The notes under the pieces: model-generated
Seen by the model: only the letters and a program-made list of their open reading frames with translations
What the model was told of the DNA's origin: nothing
Database searches by the model: none
Assembly (NCBI GenBank): GCA_903959715.1
Contig: CAJBXX010000237.1
Span: 1 to 5,543 of the forward strand
Reading direction: 5' to 3'
DNA from: an uncultured Alphaproteobacteria bacterium
GTDB taxonomy: Bacteria; Pseudomonadota; Alphaproteobacteria; Rickettsiales; UBA1997
Length of the DNA stretch: 5,543 bases
Shown: piece after piece, positions 1 to 5,543 of the stretch
Layout: each line of letters begins with the position of its first letter
Position numbering within the stretch: position 1 is the stretch's first letter
Made by a program: the position numbers and the translations under genes

Positions 1-862
<862 letters not shown>

Positions 863-904
863 AAATTATTTTGATTTAATTTAAACACAATTATTGCGAC
901 CAAA

Positions 905-2479
905 ATGCCCGATATTAAAATACAATTTGGAAGGCTTAAATTCGTTTTTTTTCTGATATTATTCATCTTTTTGATGATAATTTATCGCATGTTTTTTGTA
1001 ATTCTTACGCAAGATAAGGCTAATATAAAAAATATTTACGAATCAAGAAAAAATGTTCGAAGAGCTGATATATATGACCGTAATGGCGTTTTGGTCGCAA
1101 CTGATTTAAAAACTAAATCACTTTATGTAAGTTCGGTTTTGGTGCGAAATGCAAAATATGTTGCTGAATCTCTAGCAAAAAGCTTTCCCGATTTAAAATA
1201 TGAAGAAGTTTTAAAAAAAATTAATGATGGAAAAAACAGCAAACATTGGATTTTAATTAGAAGAAATCTTACGCCTTCGCAAGTTGATACTGTTGAAAAT
1301 TTGCAAATTGCGGGCTTGATTTTTGAAGATGATTTAATTCGAGTTTATCCACAAAAATCAATTGCTAGCCATTATGTTGGTTTTGTTGATCTCGATAGAA
1401 AAGGCTTGTCGGGCATTGAAATGCAATATGATAGAAAATTAATGACAAGTCAAAATCTTTATTTGGCAATGGATGTCCGTATTCAAGATATTTTATTTGA
1501 TGAATTGGTTAAAGCCAAAGAAGAGTTTCGCGCCAAAGCCGCTTCGGGAGTTGTGATGAATGTAAATAACGGTGAAATTTTGGCGATGGCATCAATTCCA
1601 TCCTTTGATGCAAATCTACAAAGCGAGGCTTTGCCCGAACAAAGATTTAACATGGTGACGGGTGGCATTTACGAGCTTGGATCGGTGATGAAAATATTTA
1701 CCAACGGCGCCGCTTTTGAGCATAATCTAATAAATATGGAAGATGTTTATGCCGTGAGCGAGCCGATAAAATATGGTAGATTTTCTATCAAAGATCACGA
1801 TAAATATGGCGATCAAATGACGGTAAAAGAAATTTTTGCGAAGAGCTCGAACATAGGTACAGTAAAGATTGCTGAGAAATTAGGAATTTATAATCAAAAA
1901 GAATTTTTATCAAAATTTGGTTTTTTAAAAAAAGTCGAAGCAGAATTTCCGGGGCTTGGCAGAACAATTTATCCAAAAAATTGGCGCGAAATAAATTTGT
2001 TTACAATTTCATACGGACATGGCATTGCTTCGAGTCCGCTTCATTTGGCACTAGCGACTTCCGCAATTGTTAATGGCGGATATTTATACAAGCCCTCATT
2101 TTTAAAACTCGAAAAAGATCCTGAGCAACCTAAAAAATTAATTAAAGATGAGACGGTAAATAAAATGCGTCAAATGTTGCGTGCCGTTGTTGAAGAGGGC
2201 ACGGGAAAGTATGCTAATATTGAGGGATATGAAGTTGGTGGTAAAACCGGAACGGCGGATCGAGCCGAGTATGGGAGTTATAATGAGGGCCAAACCCTCG
2301 CTTCTTTTGTTGGAGTTTTTCCAATTTCCGAACCAAAATATTTGGTCTATGTTGTTTTTGATCGACCAAATTATACATTTAACACGGCGGGCATGGTTGC
2401 AGCTCCCGCAGCTGGTCGAGTTATAAAAAATATCGCGCCACTTTTATCAATAAATGTAAAAAATTTTCCAAAAAATTAA
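905..2479 (+). CDS. ftsI: Peptidoglycan D,D-transpeptidase FtsI (class B penicillin-binding protein 3)
   Basis: Cross-links septal peptidoglycan in the divisome, acting in the periplasm from an inner-membrane anchor. The 524-residue product is at the short end for FtsI. It has one N-terminal membrane segment (about 11-34). A PBP-dimerisation domain follows, opening with RADIYDRNGVLVA (53-65) and including GLSGIEMQYDRKL (167-179). The transpeptidase domain (about 210-515) has all three catalytic motifs: SVMK with nucleophile S260 and K263, SSN at 314-316, and KTG at 447-449. The YELGS..KIFT context and length favour FtsI over PBP2/MrdA, which is usually longer. ATG 905 is the only reasonable start: an in-frame TGA lies at 872-874 with no ATG, GTG or TTG between. 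No Shine-Dalgarno motif precedes it. It sits 42 bp after mdh, possibly cotranscribed, and ends in a 4-bp tail-to-tail overlap with trmL. Its usual dcw neighbours ftsL and murE are absent. Confidence 0.93.
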   Translation: MPDIKIQFGRLKFVFFLILFIFLMIIYRMFFVILTQDKANIKNIYESRKNVRRADIYDRNGVLVATDLKTKSLYVSSVLVRNAKYVAESLAKSFPDLKYEEVLKKINDGKNSKHWILIRRNLTPSQVDTVENLQIAGLIFEDDLIRVYPQKSIASHYVGFVDLDRKGLSGIEMQYDRKLMTSQNLYLAMDVRIQDILFDELVKAKEEFRAKAASGVVMNVNNGEILAMASIPSFDANLQSEALPEQRFNMVTGGIYELGSVMKIFTNGAAFEHNLINMEDVYAVSEPIKYGRFSIKDHDKYGDQMTVKEIFAKSSNIGTVKIAEKLGIYNQKEFLSKFGFLKKVEAEFPGLGRTIYPKNWREINLFTISYGHGIASSPLHLALATSAIVNGGYLYKPSFLKLEKDPEQPKKLIKDETVNKMRQMLRAVVEEGTGKYANIEGYEVGGKTGTADRAEYGSYNEGQTLASFVGVFPISEPKYLVYVVFDRPNYTFNTAGMVAAPAAGRVIKNIAPLLSINVKNFPKN

Positions 2480-2486
2480 TTGGAAA
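2465..2486 (-). terminator. Weak candidate intrinsic terminator for trmL
   Basis: TTTCCAA (2465-2471) and TTGGAAA (2480-2486) form a 7-bp inverted repeat around an 8-nt loop that contains the shared stop codons. Read on the minus strand, the right side of the stem runs into a T-rich stretch (ATTTTTTAC), as expected of a rho-independent terminator for trmL. On the plus strand no T tract follows, so it would not serve ftsI well. The stem has only two G-C pairs, and such repeats can arise by chance in AT-rich DNA. Confidence 0.33.
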
Positions 2487-2931
2487 TATCAAAACTTGCT
2501 TTTGATAAAAATATTCCACAAGAAATTGCCAAATTCAATGATCTTTGATTGTTTTTCATTTTAATTAAAACTTTATGATGTGCTTTGGAATGAATAAAAT
2601 CAGGCACTCCCGCGCTTTCCTTGCCGAATAAAATAAAATCATTTTCTTCAAATTTAAATTCTTGAACATCTTGGCGACCCTTGGTGGAAGCCAATATAAG
2701 GCGATTATTTTTTTTTAAAATATTTTCTTCAAAAAAAATTTCAAAAGAAGGGTGGCGAAAAATTTTAACCGAATCAATATAATCCATTGCTGATCTTTTT
2801 ATTCTTTGCAAGTCAAAAGGAAAGCCGAGAGGTTCGATTACATGAAATTCGGCGTCAAAGCAGGCGCAACAACGAATTATGGCTCCAACATTTCCCGCTA
2901 TTTCTGGTTGAAATAAAACAATTTTTAACAT
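2476..2931 (-). CDS. trmL: tRNA (cytidine/uridine-34-2'-O)-methyltransferase TrmL, SPOUT family
   Basis: TrmL (YibK) uses S-adenosylmethionine to methylate the ribose of wobble nucleotide 34 in the two tRNA-Leu species with C or modified U there. It is a cytoplasmic homodimer with a trefoil-knot SPOUT fold. The product is 151 residues, close to the usual 150-160. SPOUT motif 1 is PEIAGNVGAIIRCC (9-22, with N14 and R20), motif 2 is LFGKESAGVP (101-110), and motif 3 is RSLNLAISCGIFL (130-142). The last departs slightly from the common LNLSNA form after LNL. The C-terminal helix is short. The start is ATG (complement of 2929-2931), which gives the expected MLKIVLFQPEIAGN N-terminus; no Shine-Dalgarno motif precedes it. 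The gene converges with ftsI, sharing a TTAA stop palindrome, and diverges from fdx across 179 bp. The related SpoU enzyme TrmH is less likely because the protein is minimal and lacks extensions. Confidence 0.92.
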   Translation of the reverse strand: MLKIVLFQPEIAGNVGAIIRCCACFDAEFHVIEPLGFPFDLQRIKRSAMDYIDSVKIFRHPSFEIFFEENILKKNNRLILASTKGRQDVQEFKFEENDFILFGKESAGVPDFIHSKAHHKVLIKMKNNQRSLNLAISCGIFLSKASFDISN

Positions 2932-2978
2932 TTTATAAAATTGATGTTTATTTTTAAAATTAGTTTTTTTATATTTTG

Positions 2979-2994
2979 ATTTACAATTGTAAAT
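2979..2994. promoter_or_regulatory. Perfect 16-bp palindrome, candidate operator
   Basis: ATTTACAATTGTAAAT reads identically on both strands; the symmetry breaks at 2978/2995. It lies 48 bp upstream of the trmL start and 116 bp upstream of the fdx start, and overlaps the best -35-like hexamers in both directions. Symmetry of this size suits a dimeric repressor. TACAATT/AATTGTA half-sites are known from MarR/OhrR-type operators, but those have a differently spaced centre, so no regulator is assigned. Chance is possible in AT-rich DNA. Confidence 0.35.
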
Positions 2995-3021
2995 TTACGA
3001 ATTAATAAAGTTATATAAATT
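2987..3021 (+). promoter_or_regulatory. Possible promoter for the fdx run
   Basis: Two loose sigma-70-like readings overlap here. TTGTAA (2987-2992) precedes TATATA (3012-3017) with a 19-bp spacer. TTTACG (2994-2999) precedes TAAATT (3016-3021) with a 16-bp spacer. Each element matches about four of six consensus bases, which is weak in DNA this AT-rich. If real, the leader before the fdx ATG would be about 85 nt and the palindrome at 2979-2994 would overlap or abut the -35 box. Confidence 0.22.
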
Positions 3022-3044
3022 ATTTTTAGTAGCTTATTTTATCA

Positions 3045-3094
3045 TGCAAATAAATTTACAATCTTGATTCACATTTTTTTTTGCAAATTAATTT
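3045..3094 (+). repeat. Pair of 13-bp direct repeats upstream of fdx
   Basis: TGCAAATAAATTT (3045-3057) and TGCAAATTAATTT (3082-3094) match at 12 of 13 positions and start 37 bp apart, about 3.5 helical turns. A looser relative, TTGTAAATTTAC, begins at 2987 inside the palindrome. They could be tandem protein-binding sites in the fdx leader or promoter, or an accident of A/T bias. The two G/C bases in each copy make pure compositional coincidence a little less likely. Confidence 0.35.
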
Positions 3095-3110
3095 TATATT
3101 TTTATTTTTA

Positions 3111-3452
3111 ATGTCCGAAAAAGTTAAAATTATTTTCATAGAAAAGGGAGAAGCTAAAGAGTTCGAGGTTCCGATTGGAATTTCGGTTTTAGAAGTTGCT
3201 CATAATAACAACATTAATTTAGAAGGTGCCTGCGAAGGCTCTCTCGCATGCTCAACTTGTCATGTGATTGTTGATAAAAAATTTTATGATAAATTAAATT
3301 CTCCTTCGGAAGACGAAGAAGATATGCTTGATTTAGCTTTTGGCTTAACTCCAACTTCAAGGTTGGGATGCCAAATAATAATGACCAAAGAGTTAGACGG
3401 CCTTACTCTAATAGTGCCCGACGAAACTCGTAATATTTCAATAAACAATTAA
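3111..3452 (+). CDS. fdx: 2Fe-2S ferredoxin, adrenodoxin/ISC type
   Basis: A small soluble electron carrier of the adrenodoxin-like family, which in bacteria supplies electrons for iron-sulfur cluster assembly by the ISC machinery. The product is 113 residues. The four cluster ligands are C41, C47, C50 and C87 (C-x5-C-x2-C-x36-C), the spacing of vertebrate-type rather than plant-type ferredoxins. [13 protein letters not shown] (40-52), the acidic stretch [11 protein letters not shown] (64-74), which in this family forms the partner-binding helix, and SRLGCQI (83-89) are all conserved. I chose ATG 3111 because [13 protein letters not shown] is the expected N-terminus. An in-frame TTG at 3081 would add a hydrophobic tail of AT-rich leader translation and is unlikely. 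No Shine-Dalgarno motif is present; the preceding 26 bases are all A or T. iscS, iscU, hscA and hscB are not adjacent. It probably heads an operon with the two genes downstream. Confidence 0.94.
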   Translation: MSEKVKIIFIEKGEAKEFEVPIGISVLEVAHNNNINLEGACEGSLACSTCHVIVDKKFYDKLNSPSEDEEDMLDLAFGLTPTSRLGCQIIMTKELDGLTLIVPDETRNISINN

Positions 3453-3466
3453 ACAAACTATAAATT

Positions 3467-5005
3467 ATGAAAAAAGGTTTAATAATTAAATTAGCAATTG
3501 TTTTGGTAGTTTTGGTACTATCATATTGCGTGTTTTGGTTTTTTAAAGCAGGTCAATCGGAAAAGCAAATCAACAAATTCATTGCCGATAATTCATCTCA
3601 CATTTCCGCTGGAGAAGTATCCGTGGCTGGTTTCCCAGTTGCCCAAAGAATTACAATTTCTGATTTAAAAATCACTATTCCAACAAATTTCTTGGCAAAA
3701 AGACAAATCGTTGTAAAGCAACTTCAAGCTAATGCCGATATATTTTCAAATGATTTTTCGGTTAATCTCACTGATGTGGTCAAGATTCAAGATTTAGAAT
3801 CTTCGGGAGAAATTTTTGATGTCGAGTTCACTAATAAACCAGAAATTTTAGTGTCTTTGCTTGGCGGAGTCATTTCAAAATTTCAATATAATGATTCGGG
3901 ATTTAAAATTCTTGATACAGAAAAAAATGTGGTTAACTCTTCCGCTTCCTCTTCTTTCTTGCTAGAAAATTTAATCGATGAAACTGAGAGACAAACCAGC
4001 AAAATAAACATTTCTTTCAAAGATGTAGAGGGGTATACAGTGTTTGATTTGTATAAAAATCTTTTAGATAAAAAAGTTATCGAAGCCATAAAAACAGAAG
4101 ACATCAAAGTAAATGTTAATCCGGTTGATCAAGCCAATATTCAACAAATTACAGCGCCACTCGCGCAAGATCAATCGGGCTTGATTGCTCAACCTAATTC
4201 TGATCCTTTAGCGGTTCAACAGGGTCAAGTTCCTGTTCCAGTTCAACAGCCAGCTGTTGCAATAAACAGTAATGTTGCAGTTGCTGAGGCTATTAAAAAT
4301 ATTGAACAAATCAATAAAAACATAGAATCTGCTAATGCTCCACAACCAAACGCTGGTGTCGCTCCGGTCGATCCTAATAATCAGCCTCCAATTGTGGATG
4401 CTGGAAATCAACAGCCAGTTCAAGTCGCTGATAATTCCAATCCTTCAAATCCGAATGCAAATAAAAGTAATTTCATAATCGATGCTGTTATAACTTTAAC
4501 TCCTTCGGTCAGACAGGAGAGTGCAGATGCGCCTCCGGTTGATCCAACTCAAATCCAAGAATTGCCAGTTCAATATGTTCAAAATATTAAAATAAACAAT
4601 GTTGAAATGAGTAACAGCTCATACAAAATCAATGTTGCGGGCGATTTAGTGAATTCAGCTGATGATAATTATTCATCTGGCGGAATTACTGTAAAAATTG
4701 AAAAAATTGCCAATCTTGTCGAGGTTCTTAAGGATCAATTTAAGCAACTTTCTCAATCTAAAAAACCAACAATTCCTTCAAATGGAGTTGATTTGGCAAG
4801 TGATCAATCTCAACAAAATCAAACGCAAAATTACGACATATTTTTAAGCAACATATCTGAAAAATTGGGTGCAGTTTCTACCGAAATAGCTTTAAAAAAT
4901 CTCGCTTCAAAAGACGATGTTGCACAATTTGATGTTAGAAGAGAAAAAAATCTCGAGTTTTTAATTAACGAAGTCCCGGTTCGCGAAATTATTGGAAAAT
5001 TCTAA
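3467..5005 (+). CDS. DUF2125-like membrane-anchored envelope protein with Q/P/N-rich insert
   Basis: Function unknown. The 512-residue product starts with a short basic end (MKKG) and one hydrophobic segment (about 5-27), giving a signal anchor or uncleaved signal peptide with the rest in the periplasm. The following stretch, with FWFFKAGQSEKQINKFI (23-39), GEVSVAGFPVAQRITISDL (49-67) and alternating beta-like strands, resembles the N-terminal pattern of alphaproteobacterial DUF2125 proteins (membrane segment, W/F-rich turn, 'v.GFP.....'). This family call is from memory of the pattern, not a search. Residues about 219-335 are low-complexity, rich in Gln, Pro, Asn and Ala, and split two predicted beta-rich parts (about 45-215 and 335-512). 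Start ATG 3467 lies 14 bp after fdx and has no Shine-Dalgarno motif; prmC follows after 12 bp, so cotranscription is likely. Only Cys21 is present, inside the membrane segment and without a convincing lipobox. The coding frame is intact. Confidence 0.75.
   Translation: MKKGLIIKLAIVLVVLVLSYCVFWFFKAGQSEKQINKFIADNSSHISAGEVSVAGFPVAQRITISDLKITIPTNFLAKRQIVVKQLQANADIFSNDFSVNLTDVVKIQDLESSGEIFDVEFTNKPEILVSLLGGVISKFQYNDSGFKILDTEKNVVNSSASSSFLLENLIDETERQTSKINISFKDVEGYTVFDLYKNLLDKKVIEAIKTEDIKVNVNPVDQANIQQITAPLAQDQSGLIAQPNSDPLAVQQGQVPVPVQQPAVAINSNVAVAEAIKNIEQINKNIESANAPQPNAGVAPVDPNNQPPIVDAGNQQPVQVADNSNPSNPNANKSNFIIDAVITLTPSVRQESADAPPVDPTQIQELPVQYVQNIKINNVEMSNSSYKINVAGDLVNSADDNYSSGGITVKIEKIANLVEVLKDQFKQLSQSKKPTIPSNGVDLASDQSQQNQTQNYDIFLSNISEKLGAVSTEIALKNLASKDDVAQFDVRREKNLEFLINEVPVREIIGKF
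4121..4471 (+). other. Low-complexity Q/P/N/A-rich segment in the DUF2125-like protein
   Basis: Codons for residues 219-335 encode a probably disordered linker dominated by Gln, Pro, Asn, Ala and Val, with a short helix-prone stretch VAEAIKNIEQINKNIES (272-288) in the middle. PVD-containing imperfect repeats occur at residues 219-227, 300-307 and, just beyond the segment, 357-364. At DNA level CCGGTTGATC is found exactly at 4121-4130 and 4535-4544, and with one change at 4364-4373. The base composition is visibly richer in C than the flanks. Confidence 0.7.
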
Positions 5006-5017
5006 TAATTTCTAATC

Positions 5018-5543
5018 GTGAACATTGAAAATATTCTCGCCGAGGCGGTTGAAATTCTTAAAAAGAATTCAATCGCCTCGCCTATTTTAGATGCAAGAAT
5101 TTTAATGTCATTTTCTACCTCTCTTTCTAAAGAAGACATAGTTTTTAAGGCCTCTCAAATCAATCTTTCGCAAAATCAAAAAGAAAAATATTTAATCTTA
5201 ATTAACAAAAGAGCAAAAAAAATTCCATTATCTCATTTGACAAATAATCGTGAATTTTTTGCTAATAATTTTTATGTTGATGAAAATGTTTTGGATCCGC
5301 GACCAGATTCTGAAACCTTGATTGAAATGATGATTAGCAAATTCGAGAGCTCCTCCTTTTTAAATATTTGCGAAATCGGGTGTGGCTCAGGATGCTTGAT
5401 TATTTCGCTTTTAAAGCATTTTAACAACTGGTATGGGCACGGAATCGATATTTCAAAGAAAGCACTCGAAATTGCTCAAAAAAACGCAAATAATAATAAT
5501 GTTTTTGAAAGAATTAATTTTGTTGAATCAAATCTTTTTGAAA
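5018..5543 (+). CDS. prmC: Peptide chain release factor N5-glutamine methyltransferase PrmC/HemK (3' partial)
   Basis: PrmC methylates the Gln of the GGQ motif in release factors RF1 and RF2, using S-adenosylmethionine, and so supports translation termination. Visible are 175 residues of a protein usually near 280. The N-terminal helical domain opens with ILAEAVEILKKNSIASP and LDARIL (6-29). PLSHL and REFF...F.V....LDPRPDSETLIE (70-103) are the characteristic linker. Motif I is EIGCGSGCLIISLL (119-132) and the SAM-ribose acidic residue is probably D144 in GIDISKKAL. The catalytic NPPY motif lies beyond the window. The start is GTG 5018: an in-frame TAA is at 5006-5008, and the N-terminus matches family expectation. 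There is no Shine-Dalgarno motif. It follows the DUF2125-like gene by 12 bp. In Rickettsia this gene is known as a fusion with TrmB; the window ends too early to tell here. A strong hairpin lies at 5041-5080 within the gene. Confidence 0.92.
   Translation, partial: MNIENILAEAVEILKKNSIASPILDARILMSFSTSLSKEDIVFKASQINLSQNQKEKYLILINKRAKKIPLSHLTNNREFFANNFYVDENVLDPRPDSETLIEMMISKFESSSFLNICEIGCGSGCLIISLLKHFNNWYGHGIDISKKALEIAQKNANNNNVFERINFVESNLFE
5041..5080 (+). repeat. Strong inverted repeat (hairpin) inside the start of prmC
   Basis: Bases 5041-5053 (CGAGGCGGTTGAA) pair with 5068-5080 (TTCAATCGCCTCG) over 13 positions with one G-U. After a single bulged A (5054), 5055-5059 pair with 5063-5067, leaving a 3-nt AAA loop. 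The outer seven pairs are mostly G-C, in a very AT-rich gene. It begins 23 nt after the GTG start and encodes family-conserved residues, so it is part of prmC and not an insertion. No T tract follows, so it is not a standard terminator. Confidence 0.6.

Larger units (their letters stand above)
2932..3110. promoter_or_regulatory. Divergent intergenic region between trmL and fdx
   Basis: This 179-bp gap must hold the start signals of both trmL (leftward) and the fdx run (rightward). It is extremely AT-rich. It contains a 16-bp perfect palindrome (2979-2994), a 13-bp direct repeat (3045-3057 and 3082-3094), several T runs, and loose -10-like TATATAAAT sequence at 3012-3020. The last 26 bases before the fdx ATG contain no G or C. 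No tRNA-like or riboswitch-like structure is recognisable, and no reading frame of credible length lies inside. Confidence 0.6.

Noticed and set aside
2285..2299. GAGGG/CCCTC 5-bp inverted repeat with 5-nt loop inside ftsI
   Set aside because: Too short to be distinguished from chance, inside conserved transpeptidase coding sequence, and not followed by a T tract.
2181..2426. Forward reading frame of about 81 codons inside ftsI in another frame
   Set aside because: It overlaps the transpeptidase KTG region, whose motifs are clearly in the main frame. The alternative product has no recognisable features.
3044..3067. Seven-codon ATG...TGA upstream reading frame in the fdx leader
   Set aside because: It has no ribosome site, no run of regulatory codons and no attenuator structure; short ATG-stop frames are expected by chance.
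3081..3110. Upstream TTG start for the ferredoxin (adds 10 residues)
   Set aside because: The added residues are a translation of AT-rich leader, while ATG 3111 gives the normal N-terminus and length for the family.
3883..4423. Two antisense reading frames of 71-74 codons inside the DUF2125-like gene
   Set aside because: They are shadows of the low-complexity and beta-rich coding sequence, with no start signals or recognisable domains.
5041..5080. Rickettsial palindromic element inserted in prmC
   Set aside because: Those elements are about 100-150 bp and add extra residues in frame. This 40-nt hairpin encodes residues that align with the normal PrmC N-terminal domain.
5041..5080. Rho-independent terminator before or in prmC
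   Set aside because: The stem is strong but is followed by CCTATTTTAG rather than a T tract, and it lies inside conserved coding sequence.

Overview
The window is a stretch of AT-rich bacterial housekeeping genes, roughly one third G+C by eye. It most resembles a reduced or low-GC alphaproteobacterium, for example of the Rickettsiales, Holosporales or Pelagibacterales type. The reasons are an alphaproteobacterial-style malate dehydrogenase, an FtsI with the 'YELGS..K' active-site block typical of that class, an adrenodoxin-type ISC ferredoxin, and a membrane-anchored protein whose N-terminus looks like the alphaproteobacterial DUF2125 family. The code is standard (Trp is TGG, TGA is a stop). 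The exact order or genus cannot be fixed from this sequence.

Layout: the 3' nine-tenths of mdh (to 862, +) is followed after 42 bp by ftsI (905-2479, +). A tRNA 2'-O-methyltransferase gene, trmL (2476-2931, -), converges on ftsI and overlaps it by 4 bp, so that both stop codons sit in one TTAA palindrome. A 179-bp, very AT-rich divergent intergenic region (2932-3110) holds a perfect 16-bp palindrome and a 13-bp near-perfect direct repeat. From there a compact + strand run reads fdx (3111-3452), a DUF2125-like gene (3467-5005) and prmC (5018 to beyond the end), with gaps of 14 and 12 bp, most simply one operon.

Functions: TCA cycle (Mdh), septal peptidoglycan synthesis (FtsI), wobble-base tRNA methylation (TrmL), iron-sulfur cluster assembly electron transfer (Fdx), an unknown envelope protein, and release-factor methylation (PrmC). 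Several of these are away from their usual partners: ftsI without ftsL/murE, fdx without isc genes, prmC without prfA immediately upstream, and mdh without sucCD downstream. This pattern suggests a rearranged genome.

I see no mobile element, CRISPR array, tRNA/rRNA gene or defence system. The most interesting signals are small: a strong hairpin just inside prmC, the palindrome in the divergent promoter region, the absence of Shine-Dalgarno motifs at all five visible starts, and a Q/P/N/A-rich insert in the DUF2125-like protein. I found no convincing undescribed system.
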